Assembly (NCBI GenBank): GCA_019925105.1
Contig: JAHGAU010000020.1
Span: forward strand, 828,501 to 892,500
From: Niebla homalea
Lineage: Eukaryota; Ascomycota; Lecanoromycetes; Lecanorales; Ramalinaceae
Direction: 5' to 3'
DNA: 64,000 nt
Made by a program: the position numbers and the translations under genes. A model generated the notes under the pieces. That model did not search any database and was not told the origin of the DNA. It saw only the letters and a list, made by a program, of their open reading frames with translations. Of this stretch, positions 34,157 to 45,819 are shown piece after piece (position 1 is the stretch's first letter; each line of letters begins with the position of its first letter).

Positions 34157-37076
34157 TCACCCCTCAATCACCTGCCCCCTGCCTTCATCCCCTCCTGCTT
34201 CCCCGACCCTCCTCAAAAATTCTCTCACCCTCCCCACCTCCACCTCATCATCTCCCTCACTCTCCACCGCTTTACTTAGCACCCCGACCATCTCATCCAC
34301 TTCGCCCTCCCTCACGCCGGTACACCGACTAACCACCTTCCTCAACGTCTTTTCCAGCTCGAAACTCCTATCATGAAGACCCCGCGCTTGCTGTTCCAAC
34401 CCATTATTGACACGGCGGTACGCTGACAGCCGAGCGAGCAGGAGAGGGGCAGGTGGGAGTGAGTGCGTGAGATAGTCTTTTTGCTCGCTTGTCAAGACGA
34501 GAGGGGCGGGCAAGGTGGAAGTGGGAGACGACAGAGATTCGAGCAGATCAGGGGCAAGGATGTTGGTATCGATCTCCAACCCAGCGTCCGCTTCGCCGAC
34601 TTTGATATTCATGGCCATGTTCGCATCGCCCGCCCCGGCCTTGGTTGGGTCTGAAAACGAAGAAGAAGAGATGTGGTAAGCGCGCTGAGCATCATTAGCG
34701 GATCGTAGATTGGTGATGCGGCTGCGGAGGCGGGTGCGTTCGTCGGCGCGGGCTTGGAGATCGGCAAGGCGGGCGCGCTCGGCTGTGAGGAGGGCGGTAG
34801 TTTCGCGGAGCTTAGCGTGGTGCGTGTCGATGAGGGATTGCTTGGATTGCATTTGGGCGGTGAAGGAGGATTGGGTGGTGGAGATGAAGGAGCTGATAGC
34901 TGGGAGAGCGGAGTCAGTATGTTCCGTTGGGAGTGGGCGAACCAGGATTGCTTTGAAAGAGATGATGGGTTACGAGGAGCTGCGGACTTACTCTGCACAA
35001 GCTCTTGGCTTGTCTCGGTCACTCTGTTGACAGATGGTTCCGGTGCTTTGAAGCCGTTAATGTCTCCATCTGTGCCAGCAACATCCCCGGCCACACCAAA
35101 GTCGATCGGTCGAAGGCCGTTTCGATTAGGGATCGCTGGATTGGCACCCACTTCAAGTAATTGATGGATGATGTTCTTGTTGCCAACCCTCGTTGCTAAA
35201 TTTAGTGCAGTATCACCACTCATGTCAGTCGTGTTGACAACCTCGGACATGAAATGGGCGAGACCAATCGGTCGTGGTGCTGACAAGAGGCCATTAACAC
35301 CGCCACCATCCTGAAACGAATTGGCTTGACTGTTGCTGGCGCTTCCAGAGCGAACAACATATTCCAATAAACATTCAAGATAATATCGACAGGCTTGGCT
35401 GCGTTTCGGACCTTTTACTGCTGAAGCAACAGCAATATGATGTAGAACCGTTCGTCCTCGGCCGTCTCGAATCTCCATGGTAGGGCCAAGTAATTCCAAC
35501 AATTCGGGAAAGCTGCCTTGGTCCAAATTGTTCGTGGTGACTGCTGCACGGATCAAAGCTGATTCGCCGCCAGTGTTTAGTCGATATATGTTCGCTCCTC
35601 GCCCAATCAATGCACGCAATAGGGATGTTCTCGCAAGCGTTGCAGCCCAGTGCAACGCTGTATGGCAGGTCGCGTCGATAGGTATATCTAAATCTTCTCC
35701 AGAAAGACTTTGCAGTGCAGGATGATCGACGAAATTCGTTTGCGTTGAGTCCATAAAAAGGGAAGAGAGGATCCGCTGTTTCTCCAGGGCAACATTGCCA
35801 CTGGGCTGTTTTAATGGAGGAAGGCCAACAATTCGGTAATCGCCGTCAGACTGAGGGGTGTGTGTGTGATAGGCGAGTAATCCGTCTGAAGGGGAAGCAT
35901 CTCTCATGGTAGCATCGTGCCTATTGCCATCATACGTGTGGGTATCTTGGCTGAAGGAGGCCCTGACCCGCTTCCTCGGAGGCTCGTCCTCATTCATCGT
36001 CTGGTCGTTATAGAAGGGACCGTCAGCAGCTCTCAAAGCCGGATCCAGCTGACTGCTCCCAAACCCATTCTCAGAATGTAGGCTTTGCATGCTCTGTTGA
36101 CTGCTCCCAGCAAAGGCAGATTCTTGGCTATTGTTCATCATCTGCTGAGATGAGCGTCGAACACTAGGATTGAGAGATCGGCCTCCACTGGGCGGTCTTG
36201 GGGCTGGAGAGTCGAAGCGAGCTTTGCTGATGGCATTGACAGCATTAGCGGCCGACTTGGAGATGTTCTTGAAGAAAGTGCCGTTGGGAGATTGAGCCGG
36301 GATACGATCTGAGCCGCCGTTCAGCATGTTCCTCTTCCGCTGTGCCGCCATGGCCTGTTCTTTGGTAGGTGTATTCATGTTTCCTGCGCCGGCTTGCGAG
36401 ATGCCATCTTGACCCATATCGTATTCCAAGAGGGGCCGGAGAGGTTCCAGCACTCCGTAACACCTCGCAAATTCGACCGCGCGCTGGTAGCTGATCCAGG
36501 TGCCCTGATACTTTCCGTAACCTCCCTGAACCTTTTCATGCTCTCCGGAAAGGATCTCCTTTTCCAGGACTTTTGTCCGCTTGCCTTTGTCTATGCCAGC
36601 CAGTTTCAATATTTGTGTCGCATTCATCCAGGAGTCGGTCCGCCTCCTCATGACGGCCAAGCCATCGAGTTCCATCTCATAGACGGACACACCTGAATAG
36701 ACCGCCTATAAGGAAGATATCAGCAGAGGCATCATCTATTGGGGCTTGCCGGTGGAAGTACAGTGTAGATTTCCGATTTCTGGGCCGGGGTGTAATATTT
36801 TTGAGGTGCAGATAGCTTAGGTTCCTGAAAAGGCCTGGGAGCCGAAACATGGTTGCCGTTCAAACCATTAAATGACGACATATAGGGAGCATGATTCTGA
36901 TGTCGGGAGGCTGGCGGTGTAGGTGTTGGTGTTGTGGCTGAGGACCGGGGGGCGTCAAAGGAATTCATGGTGGAATGTGAATGCTGTATGCCGTTGGTGG
37001 ATGATTCGGTGGTGGTTCGAGAGAATGTTGGAGGCGGAGGATATGCTTGAGAGGCGGGATGAACGACCGAGGCCAT
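34157..37076 (-). CDS. MBP1: APSES/KilA-N and ankyrin cell-cycle transcription factor (MBP1/Res2-like)
   Basis: Exons 37076-36762, 36705-34992 and 34899-34157; 923 residues. The first splice restores EIYTAVYSGVSVYEMELDGL, the start of the APSES DNA-binding domain (VMRRRTDSWMNATQILKLAG, then EKVQGGYGKYQGTWISYQRA). The middle half carries ankyrin repeats (CHTALHWAATLARTSLLRAL; GDTALNLATRVGNKNIIHQL). The last exon adds a coiled coil (KQSLIDTHHAKLRETTALLT and onward). This is the architecture of Mbp1/Swi4/Res proteins, nuclear regulators of G1/S genes that act with Swi6. An ATG at 37196 is also open, but a GTATGT donor at 37198 and a CAG at 37132-37130 suggest a 5'UTR intron, so MASVVHPASQ at 37076 is taken as start. 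Confidence 0.93.
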
Positions 37077-37129
37077 TTCGTGGCTCAATGGGTCACGAAG
37101 GGGGTCGTTACAGGGGCGGGAGGCGGTGA

Positions 37130-37198
37130 CTGCCAAGCTTGAATGAGTCCGAGGTAATTCACAGATCGAAGGCGATTCATGTATACACTCTAACATAC
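37130..37198 (-). other. Likely 5'UTR intron of the MBP1-like gene
   Basis: GTATGT donor at 37198-37193 and CTTGGCAG acceptor ending at 37130, 69 nt. It would remove the ATG at 37196 and explains why the conserved start lies further downstream. Confidence 0.45.
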
Positions 37199-37668
37199 CT
37201 GATCCGCATCAGCTGCAGCTCCCAGATCCTTGGACTTTTTCCGGGAAATTGGATCTTGATGTGGATTCCTAAAACGGACGACGTGTGAAGTCGACGCGAA
37301 CGAGAGGTGGGGAATCTCGCGTCTGCATTTAAAGTGCGCGGCTAGCCCAGTTCAGCCCTATAGGCAGTCCTGCAAGTCGCGTATTAAATGTTAATACTCC
37401 CCAAGCTCGCCTCGCTCCCGTATCTTGGTTACGATATTGAATATTACCAGGCTTTCCCGCTCGGCAATTTGATGGACTGCGTCGCGTGAATACGATAGTC
37501 AGTCAGAATAATCCTGTTGACTCTGACAGATCCGCGCTCTTGGTAGGTGCTGCATATTCGGGTGTGGCTGAAAGATTCAAGAAGTCAAAAGTCTGAAGCA
37601 ACCGATCATCAAGCAGGGTCATAAAGAAATTGATACTATCTATCAGATTGGACAGTGCGATACAGATA

Positions 37669-38334
37669 TCAAGCGGTAGCAACGCTATCATTCAACAACT
37701 GAGTTCGATTCCTGTGATTGAATTGATCACCATACGCCCATTTGTCAATAGCACTATCCTTACCCCAAATGAACACTCCCAACGCCTGATCAAGATCGCC
37801 GAACCTCGCATAGCCCCCATAACCGGCCCTCGCCACACATTCCATCATCACATCCTCAATAGCTTCCTCGATGTCCATAGGAACCGCAATGTCAGATGTT
37901 GGTGGCGGCCAAGGTCTGACATCTCCTGGTTTGGGTAATTCAGGGATCCAATCACCCGACTTATCGAACTCGTCCAATATATCTACCGTGACCAAGCAAT
38001 CATCTCCATAAGCGAATGCCGGAAGCTCAAATGTCGGGTAGCTTGAGAAGCGTGGCTCGCGACCGCCAAACCACTCAATAGTTCTTGCGTACCGTTGGGG
38101 AATCTGGTCCCAGAGGTCGTCGATGGCCAGATGGCAATCCAGCCTTCGGAGTCTTCGTGGTGGGTGTGGAGACCTCCAGCTCGGTCTGTCGACGCATGCT
38201 ACCAAGGTTTCAGCGCCGAGACGTGTTGAATTCTGGATTGTTGTGCCCTTTGTCCTGACCGCTTCGATTCTGGGAACAGCATTAGCAGACATAAGGCCGA
38301 AAGCGAGCTGCCAGTAAAGGTGCAAAGTATGCAT
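37669..38334 (-). CDS. Secreted Cys-containing protein, unknown function
   Basis: Single exon, 221 residues from ATG 38334. N-terminal signal peptide MHTLHLYWQLAFGLMSANA. The mature protein has four Cys (ACVDRPSW, LDCHLAID, DDCLVTVD, MECVARAG), one N-glycosylation sequon early (NST) and one near the end (NRT), and an acidic, Trp-containing core (WDQIPQRYARTIEWFGGREP; DIAVPMDIEEAIEDVMMECV). The four-Cys pattern and size are typical of fungal secreted proteins with unknown roles at the host or substrate interface. I cannot assign a named family. An upstream in-frame stretch (to 38415) has no ATG. Confidence 0.72.
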   Translation of the reverse strand: MHTLHLYWQLAFGLMSANAVPRIEAVRTKGTTIQNSTRLGAETLVACVDRPSWRSPHPPRRLRRLDCHLAIDDLWDQIPQRYARTIEWFGGREPRFSSYPTFELPAFAYGDDCLVTVDILDEFDKSGDWIPELPKPGDVRPWPPPTSDIAVPMDIEEAIEDVMMECVARAGYGGYARFGDLDQALGVFIWGKDSAIDKWAYGDQFNHRNRTQLLNDSVATA

Positions 38335-39088
38335 AATACCTCTTACGAGGATTCCGAGAGATGTAAGAATACGGATTGTTGTCGAGAAGACTACAAGGTG
38401 TAGCGAAGGTGGCAAATGTCAACGCATCCGAATACGGCGGGTAAAAACTTGCGCATGGCGCATCCCTTTGCACTATGACGAACGGGAAGATCGAGATTTG
38501 GTACCGAGTCTTCGATCAGTATGACCGACTAAAGAACCTTTGGAGCAGAAATGCTCTGTCTGACCGAACCGCTACAGTTTGACCTCATAAACGCATCGCA
38601 ATATTTGGCTCAACATTTTTTGAGGTTTGAGGGCTAGCAAGAGCGTCATTGTGCGACAGGGCCGGCTTTGCTCAAGCCATTGAAAGTACATAGTATCGAG
38701 TTGGAGTGTCCATCGGGCCTCATGACCCGTTGTTTTCCAGAACATGAATGCGGTGACAAAACTTTTGAATGTCTTCAATAATGAGAGATCAGCAGAGGTC
38801 ATGCCAAGCGACCGAATCGGTTGAGTCTATTGAATTTCACGCTGAATCAGCAACCCTAAGCCTTATGGAAATCTCCGTGACGAATGTCAGCCCTAAAACT
38901 CACTCCCCGTTCCGTAGCATACGAGTAGAAATCAACATCATGACCATAATGTTTCAACGCACGTGAAATGGAATTGAAGTTCGGTAATTAGGAGAGGCTC
39001 ATGGCGCTCGCTCGTTCGCCATAGGAAACAATGAGGATTCTGATTGGTACTCATACGTCTGCACGGATCATTGTATTCTTGGGGTGAC
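38335..39088. other. Intergenic, divergent promoters
   Basis: About 750 bp between the secreted protein (minus) and the LYR protein (plus). No coding stretch supported. Confidence 0.5.
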
Positions 39089-40261
39089 ATGGTCATGAAA
39101 GTCCAAGCTTATTCCAGAAGAGTTCTGCAAATGATCCAACCTCGGGATATAGCACAAGACCGATCTAATCAACGCAAGACCTTGCACCTCTACCGTGCGC
39201 TTCTTCGCGAATGCACCTATCTTCCTGATGCAGCCGCTCGCGATCACCTCCATGATCGTGTCAAGTTTCAATTCCGTCCCTTTCTCCTGCCCCAAAACTC
39301 GCCTTATCGCATCTCAAGTCCGAAGCAGAGGTCGAGTCGAGATCGAATCCGCGACGCTCAGAAACAACTTCGCTATCTCCAACGCGCGAATGGCGGCCAC
39401 ACAAGGCATTTGACCAAAATTCTCGAGATGACCTATGGCCGCCTTGGCCCTCGCCGTGAGGAATACCTCGAACCATTCAAGCCAACTCATTACACGCGAG
39501 AACTCGCATCACCAAAGTCTGAAATCATTCCGGTATCCGAGGCTCGCAAAGGCGATGTCCCCATCATTACTCTTCAGCACCAAGCGCTCATCCGTTCTCA
39601 GAAATTGCGACCAAAGGCCACGATGGGTCGCAATCTCCAGCCCTCTCTGGCTCCGACGGTACCGGAGACGAATGCGTGGGGTCGACCAATGCCGGTCATT
39701 CGTGTCCGGAACATCCATAGGCGATGGTATAAGGAGACGTTGAATCGAACATCGGCTCCGCTCCCCAAGAATGTGTGGGAGCGACTACACGGGCTTGTGA
39801 AGGGCGAGATTCACTGGGAGGGACCGGTGAAGCGGCGGAGTCGACCGCCGGGGGAGTATCGGTGGCAGTATGATGTAGGTTTGGAGAACCACATGGACGA
39901 GCGAAAGATCAGCAGGCCGCACACTATCTCCAGGAGATATATGCAGAAGCTGTGGAGCAAGATTCTAGCGCAGTGCCCGAGGATGGAAGTCAAGGGCGTT
40001 GAAAGGCAGCACGTTGACGCGTATGAACAAGGGAAGAATGTTGATGATATTCTTCACGATGAGAAAGGCGATCAGACTAATGGGGATGTGGTATTGGTCT
40101 CTGATCCAGCGGAGAAGAAGGTTGCCAATGAGGGAGGCGAGTGGAAGGTCCATTGGATGGACGTGCAGGACCAGAGGGACATTGTTTTCGCCTTGAACAA
40201 GCCGCTGGGAGCTGCTATGTTCTCGGGGGTCGATGGGAAGGGGAGGCGATTTACCCAATGA
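39089..40261 (+). CDS. LYR-motif protein (complex 1 LYR family), mitochondrial
   Basis: Single exon, 390 residues from ATG 39089 (MVMKVQAYSRRVLQMIQPRD). An N-terminal LYR motif occurs in KTLHLYRALLRECTYLPD, followed by a conserved basic/aromatic helix (DRVKFQFRPF) as in LYRM-type proteins that assist Fe-S cluster delivery or respiratory assembly in the mitochondrial matrix. The basic N-terminus fits mitochondrial import. The remaining ~300 residues are basic and contain repeated RxR clusters (RNIHRRWYKETLNRTSAPLP; EGPVKRRSRPPGEYRWQYDV), typical of long fungal LYR proteins. The exact client is unknown. No upstream in-frame ATG before a stop; an additional 5' exon is possible. Confidence 0.75.
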   Translation: MVMKVQAYSRRVLQMIQPRDIAQDRSNQRKTLHLYRALLRECTYLPDAAARDHLHDRVKFQFRPFLLPQNSPYRISSPKQRSSRDRIRDAQKQLRYLQRANGGHTRHLTKILEMTYGRLGPRREEYLEPFKPTHYTRELASPKSEIIPVSEARKGDVPIITLQHQALIRSQKLRPKATMGRNLQPSLAPTVPETNAWGRPMPVIRVRNIHRRWYKETLNRTSAPLPKNVWERLHGLVKGEIHWEGPVKRRSRPPGEYRWQYDVGLENHMDERKISRPHTISRRYMQKLWSKILAQCPRMEVKGVERQHVDAYEQGKNVDDILHDEKGDQTNGDVVLVSDPAEKKVANEGGEWKVHWMDVQDQRDIVFALNKPLGAAMFSGVDGKGRRFTQ

Positions 40262-41971
40262 CGAGCTCACATCCATCCATCCATCCTCACCAAGTCTCAT
40301 AAGGGTATAAGGCTATCTCTGCTCCATGCCTCTATAGTAGTTGACAGGCGCGCTAGAGGCTTGGCTCCTCGCGTTGCTGGTTCGATCATAAAGCCTCAGA
40401 TTGAGACTCCCGATTTCAGGGCTCTGGAGTCTTCTATTGGCCAGAGCACTGTTCGACCCAGGTCCATTCATGACCACACAGTTCCTCCCGCAGCAACATC
40501 TGAATTAAGCCAGAAGAGAAGATACGCCATCCAAGCTTGGAGGTGGGTCGCCTACGGCAGACATCCTCGCACCGCTCATGTCACTCTCCGATCAGTTCCC
40601 ACGGAGTTAAGAAAGAAGCTTCGCCGCCATATGATGATGAAGATTGGTATTATTCTGTGAGTGAATGGCTTCGAGCGTTTTCCCCAATTGGTGCCATGCA
40701 AAATGCCGTGAATGCGGGAATCATCATGGCCAGCCAAACATGGTTGAGTGCCGTGCCCAAAGGCGCGACCTTCTCCTACGATCTCGGTTAGGATTCCAAA
40801 CGGGTCAAACCCTCTCAAATTGGCGAGATTATCATCTGGACCCTGCTCGCCATCGATGAAGCACTTCTCCTGCCTTAGAATTTACATCACCATTTCGTAC
40901 ACCTGGACATCCAATTATGGCGCTGCGGCTACGATGAGGCAAAGCGCTGCGTGCGTCAATAAATTACTTTTACTGATCAACTCGTCTGAAGGCAAGACAA
41001 AGGCCGAAGAGGTGTTGCATAAAAGAGGTGTTGCGTAAATTGCCAGGACGAATCGGGGATGCGGCGCCAGGAGAAAACGTGACGTGAGCGTATTTGCCAT
41101 TGGGGCTATAGCATCTCTGAGACCGGGAAGAAGATATTGTGGTACTTGATCAGTACCATGGTGATCCCAAAAAGGTCCCCCGAGCCTCCGGACCTGGCAC
41201 TCTCAATGTCGACACAATAAGGCGAAGCTAACTATACGTCGGAAGGTGCCCACTCAGACATTTTGAGGACTCTCCCAATCCGGAGCTGAGTACATCGCAG
41301 AGTCGGCATTACTTATTGGGGGAAGGAGACTCCCAAGACATGGACTGGACCGGCTACAATGTGGAGTCAATATCGCTTGATAGAAGGCTCCTACTGCATG
41401 GATGGAATTGGAAGAAATGTGTCTGAGGATTTACCCATGAGCTGACTGCCTGCATACAACGATCTGTCTTGAAAGCAGCATCAATGTGGAGGCTTGCGGA
41501 AGACTGAAAGCGGACGAAGTGAGGTCGCCCGGCATTCGGCGCCAAGTATGCATCCGGATGGAATATGCCCCATTTCCACCGATCGCCAGCGTTTCGCCAT
41601 ATGGACCCTCGAGCTGGAATAGCCTGGAACGTGCGCGGCGCGTGCGTAGGTTGTATTGTGCCACCAATGCTGTGCCGGATGAGCAAAAATGGGCTATGTT
41701 TGGCTGGAAATAGAAGGCGTGATTAGAATTACGCAGTCTGACCCACAAGTACCGCCAACCAATCTCAACCAAGCCGTTAGGGCGTTCTTGATTCCACTCC
41801 AACCTCCATTCCAACATCAAAGTCAGATTACACAAACCTCCAACAAGCAGCACCCTTGCCGAGGACCTCGCGAGACGCCCTACCTGTCCTGTGGGCCACA
41901 TGTAAGATCCAGTTTCTATTTTCTATCCTACCCTTACTTCACTTCAAGCCTGTGCTGTATCATCGCAGTCA
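40262..41971. other. Gene-poor interval with a possible relic
   Basis: Near 40640-40791 a coding-like stretch reads YDDEDWYYSVSEWLRAFSPI and onward to MASQTWLSAVPKGATFSYDL before a stop; an upstream frame (40361-40610) could belong with it, but a frame change separates them. No family recognised. The rest shows nothing. Confidence 0.35.
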
Positions 41972-43067
41972 ATGCTTCCAGAAGTGATGAGGATGATCAC
42001 TAACGCCATCAGCAAGGATGTCTCGTGGAGCAACATTAGGATAGACCCCTACGCTAGCAGGAATCTGAACAAACGGATTCACACCATCCTGCTACTGGCC
42101 GGCATCGTCGCTTTCTGGCCCCTCATCATCCAGCAATCCCTTTTACCTCTCGCCTCTCGCAGCCTCTTCTCCTCTTTTTCTTCGTCCTCCAAGAGCCCCT
42201 ACGCATACGTGACGCTCCTCTCGCAAAACCCTTCGCTCGACAATGCCTCTGTCCCCGACTCTGAGGACACGTACTATGTCGCAACACGAACCCTCCTCCA
42301 CCAAGTCCTACATGCCCCATGTACCGCAACCAACTCCTCCATTCCCTTCGTCGTCCTTGCCACACCAGACATCGCCTCACACAAGATCGACCGGCTACGG
42401 CTTGATGGTGCCATCGTCCATGTGGTCGATCGGATCACGGCCGACTGGCTCGTGCCGGGCCTCCCACGATGGCGGGACATGATGTGCAAGCTCCACATGT
42501 TCAAGTTGGTAGAATATGAAAAGGTCCTCTTCATGGACAGCGATATGTTGATTGTCGACCGTATGGACGGGATCTTTACAGATGTAACCACCATGCCTCA
42601 TGCCATTGACCAGTTCCGAGCCCTGCAAGATGAAGGCGTTTTGCCGGACACATATATGATGGCAGCGCAGTCATACTTGGAAGGCCGCGTGCACCCATAC
42701 CCCCGATCCAGCCAAAGGCTTCTCAGGTGGCTTCCTGGTCGCGCAGCCAAGCAAACAGATGTTCGACTACTACATCTCCCTCCTAGCCATCGAGGGCCGC
42801 TTCAGGAGTAACGCGATGGAGCAGGATCTACTGAACTATGCCCATCGTCGAGATGGGCCCATGCCGTGGGCGGAGGTGCAACATACTTACACCACGACAT
42901 GGCCGAGTTGGAAGGAATACGAGATGGGGGCGAAGAGCCTACATGAGAGATGGTGGGATGGCAGCATTGAGTTGGATTGGCGACTCAGGGGCAAGTGGTT
43001 TGAGGCGAGGGGAGAGATGGAGGGGTTTTGGCGGGGGAGGGAAGGGGGGGGGAAGGAGATGAGGTGA
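41972..43067 (+). CDS. Glycosyltransferase family 8 (glycogenin-like), frameshifted
   Basis: The frame from ATG 41972 encodes a type II membrane protein. An N-terminal anchor (TILLLAGIVAFWPLIIQQSL) is followed by TYYVATRTLLHQVLHAP, FVVLATPDI, RDMMCKLHMFKLVEYEKVLF and the metal-binding MDSDMLIVD (DxD), typical of GT8 enzymes that use a nucleotide sugar in the Golgi or cytosol. After RVHPYP the frame is lost. One base out of phase, the family sequence resumes (DPAKGFSGGFLVAQPSKQMF, then EQDLLNYAH) and runs to a stop at 43067. The break falls in a C5 run at 42700-42704; four C would keep the frame open. Otherwise the gene is intact, so this is either a recent inactivation or a base-calling error. 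Donor sugar and acceptor unknown. Confidence 0.82.
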
Positions 43068-43327
43068 CATGGATGTTTTAAGAGTGATTCGAGTGCAGCC
43101 TGCAAACCTTCCTATCCTCCTTCTAGCCCTGCACGTCTGTTCTTGTCTCGTCAGATGCTTTCCACTCATCGCAAGGGGCTTGCTGGCAGGCTGGATCCTG
43201 AGCCTAACCTCGGCCTTACCTCGGAGGTCCCTCCTAAGCCTCACTTTTCCAAGATTCCTTTTCCAAGATGCCTGTAGCCTGCATTATTTATCAGCCTTTT
43301 GCAAACTTGGACCACGTTTTCTGATAA

Positions 43328-44301
43328 ATGGCTTCATCCTCAGAGCCCACGCACCCCGCACTTCCAGCCTACAAGACCGCCTTCCTTCAAGCCTGCCTGT
43401 CCGCCAATGTCCTTACTTTTGGCACATACACATTGAAGTCTGGTCGACGTGTGTTCCCGCCCTCTTCGCTCAATGCGCCCACTCGTTGGCTCTGCGTCTT
43501 CACCCCTCGTACATGCTGGCTGATCACCACTACCTCCATCTCTTTAGAATCACCTTACTTCTTCAACGCCGGCGCCTTCCATACCGCCCCGCTCCTCTCC
43601 GCCATCTCCACCGCCTACGCTCACACCATCATTGCTTTCCTCGCCGCAAATCCCGATATACCCAGACCGGACGTGATTTTTGGGTAGGTACGGCCACCCT
43701 CTTCTCCCCATCAACTATACACCCCTCGACTCCCACTACCTCTCCCTCCCTGGCCCAAGCCGACCATGCCAATTCATATCTTCCAGCTCACCGAAACGAT
43801 AGACCAGCCTACAAAGGCATTCCCCTGGCCTCCACCACCCTCCTGGCCCTGCACACCCTCTGTCCCGCTGACTGGTCACACACCTCCTACAGCTTCAACC
43901 GCAAAGAAGCGAAAACGCACGGGGAAGCCGGCTCTCTCGTCGGGTCTTCCCTGAAAGACAAAAACATCCTGGTGATTGACGATGTGATCACGGCGGGCAC
44001 GGCAATGCGGGAAACGATCGAACTGGTGAAGAGGGAAGGGGGCAGGATCTGCGGCTTCGTTGTGGCTGTTGATCGGGGCGAACGGATTGGAGGGGTGGGC
44101 GTGGGCGGCGGGAATGCCGGATCGCCGCAGGAGCAGTCCAGCAGCGCGATGGGGTTGATCAGGAAAGAGTTTGGGGTCAGGACGGCGAGTATTGTCACGT
44201 TGGACGATTTGATTGGGGTGGTGAGAGCTGAGGGGTCGGCCCACCCAGGCGAGGCGGAGAGGATGGAGGAGTATAGAGCGAGGTGGCGGGCTAGTGATTG
44301 A
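43328..44301 (+). CDS. URA5: Orotate phosphoribosyltransferase
   Basis: Three exons: 43328-43448, 43548-43683, 43803-44301; 251 residues. The spliced N-terminus reads PAYKTAFLQACLSANVLTFG, TLKSGRQSPYFFNAG and DVIFGPAYKGIPLA; the PRPP-binding loop is NILVIDDVITAGTAM, preceded by FNRKEAKTHGEAG. This is the standard fungal OPRTase, which makes OMP from orotate and PRPP in de novo UMP synthesis (cytosol). Both intron positions are supported by exact continuity of conserved peptides. A short Ser/Gly insert (GGVGVGGGNAGSPQEQSSSA) lies near the C-terminus. 260 bp downstream of the GT8 gene, same strand. Confidence 0.95.
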
Positions 44302-44940
44302 GATACGAGGCTGTGGGATGACTGGATAATGTACAGATGGGATAGGGAGATAAGGGCGTCGGGCATTGGGGATGGGCCAAGGGAAGGGGTTGGGGCAATG
44401 AGGTGTACAACGAATTCTTGGTGGGTTTATCGAGGCTGAATTAAACGGTCAACAGGCAACCAAAGGTGAGTGACGTCTTATAACTTTCCCAAATTCACAG
44501 GACCAGAGGCTCCAAGGAGATCTACTGCCTTTGGCAAGAATCAATATCGGATGCAACGACTCCTCACTGCATCCCATCGATGCCTGACCCATCCATCCAA
44601 TTTACCGCGAAAGGCCCTTCATATTCGCAATACTTTCTCTATCCTCCCTCACAACCTCGTTCCGCACTGCCAGTAATGATTAACCCAGTGAAACGCGGTC
44701 TCATCACGGCTTCAACGCTACCAAAAACCTCCCCAGCCATTAACAAAATTTGGACCAAATGTCTCCTGAGATACTACTTCACCCCCACCCCAGCCAAAAC
44801 GCAAAGCCAACCCCATTCCCTCCATGTCCAACATGGTGGGAAGCCCCGATACGCACGGTACCTCCCACCCCGCATCCACCCATCCCGACAAGGAAATAAT
44901 CGACCGACAATCAATCGGATATCTTATCAATGCAACGTCA

Positions 44941-44963
44941 CTCTCTCTCTCTCTCTCTCTCTC
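44941..44963. repeat. (CT)n microsatellite
   Basis: About eleven CT units followed by CACACA. Confidence 0.9.
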
Positions 44964-45151
44964 ACACAGGTGCATGTTTGGTTTTCGACACCGAACCTAT
45001 CCGAACCGAACCGATCCGATCCGATCCGGACATGCATCTTAGTATTCTGATATCCCCCTTCATCCCCACCATCAGAATCTGCCACAACCCGCCCGAGCCA
45101 TACCAGCCCCCCCCAAAAAGCACAGTCGTTCATCCGTTCATTCGTTCGTTC

Positions 45152-45246
45152 GTTAGGCAGGGATGGGATTGTTAGGCAGGGATGGGATTGTTAGGCAGGT
45201 ATGGGATTGTTAGGCAGGGATGGGATTGTCACGCGGGGATGGGATT
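45152..45246. repeat. Five-copy 19-bp tandem repeat
   Basis: Unit GTTAGGCAGGGATGGGATT repeated five times without gaps. Copy 3 has one substitution and copy 5 four near its start. It is preceded by a TTCG-rich run (45129-45151) and followed by a (CATCA)n tract (about 45250-45272). Confidence 0.95.
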
Positions 45247-45819
45247 GTTACATCACATCACATCACATCACAGCACCACCACCACCCGACTGAGACACTC
45301 AGCCTCTCGTGTCGCCTCTTCCCAGTGATTACCCACCTCACCCTAACCCGCATCATCACTCCCCACCTTCCCCGTCCCCCACTAACTCCCGCAACCTAGA
45401 AACGCAACCAACCGACCCAACCCATGGGCCCCCCCCCGACATACCCCATTTCCACCCCACCAACCCAACCAAACCCGACCCGAACCGAGGCCCCCCCCCC
45501 ACTCATACATATCTTCCAAACCCCAAACCTAAACCCAAACCCAAACAAACCCATCTCCAGAAGGCAGAAGTCCGCCACCAGGCACCCATGTCTATCGCAC
45601 CAGCCGCACCAGTCGTCCGTGCGTACGTACGTGCATGAGATGATTGATGCGCGCAATGTGCCGTGCGTACGTGCGTGCGTGCTATGATGGCGTGGCCATC
45701 TGCAAATACTTTGAACCCGGATATGAAGCGCTCTGAGGCCACGCGAGTCGATTGAGCGGGAAAATCCTTTATGTCCGTCCCTCGCTTGTGCCTCTGAGCG
45801 CTCGTGAAGGTATCTTATT

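Noticed and set aside
41431..41901. 156-codon minus-strand ORF upstream of the GT8 gene
   Set aside because: No family features or splice partners; composition like random GC-balanced sequence.
45515..45550. CCTAAACCCAAACCC tract as a possible telomere-like repeat
   Set aside because: Not the TTAGGG/CCCTAA repeat in register, few units, and embedded in other simple repeats.
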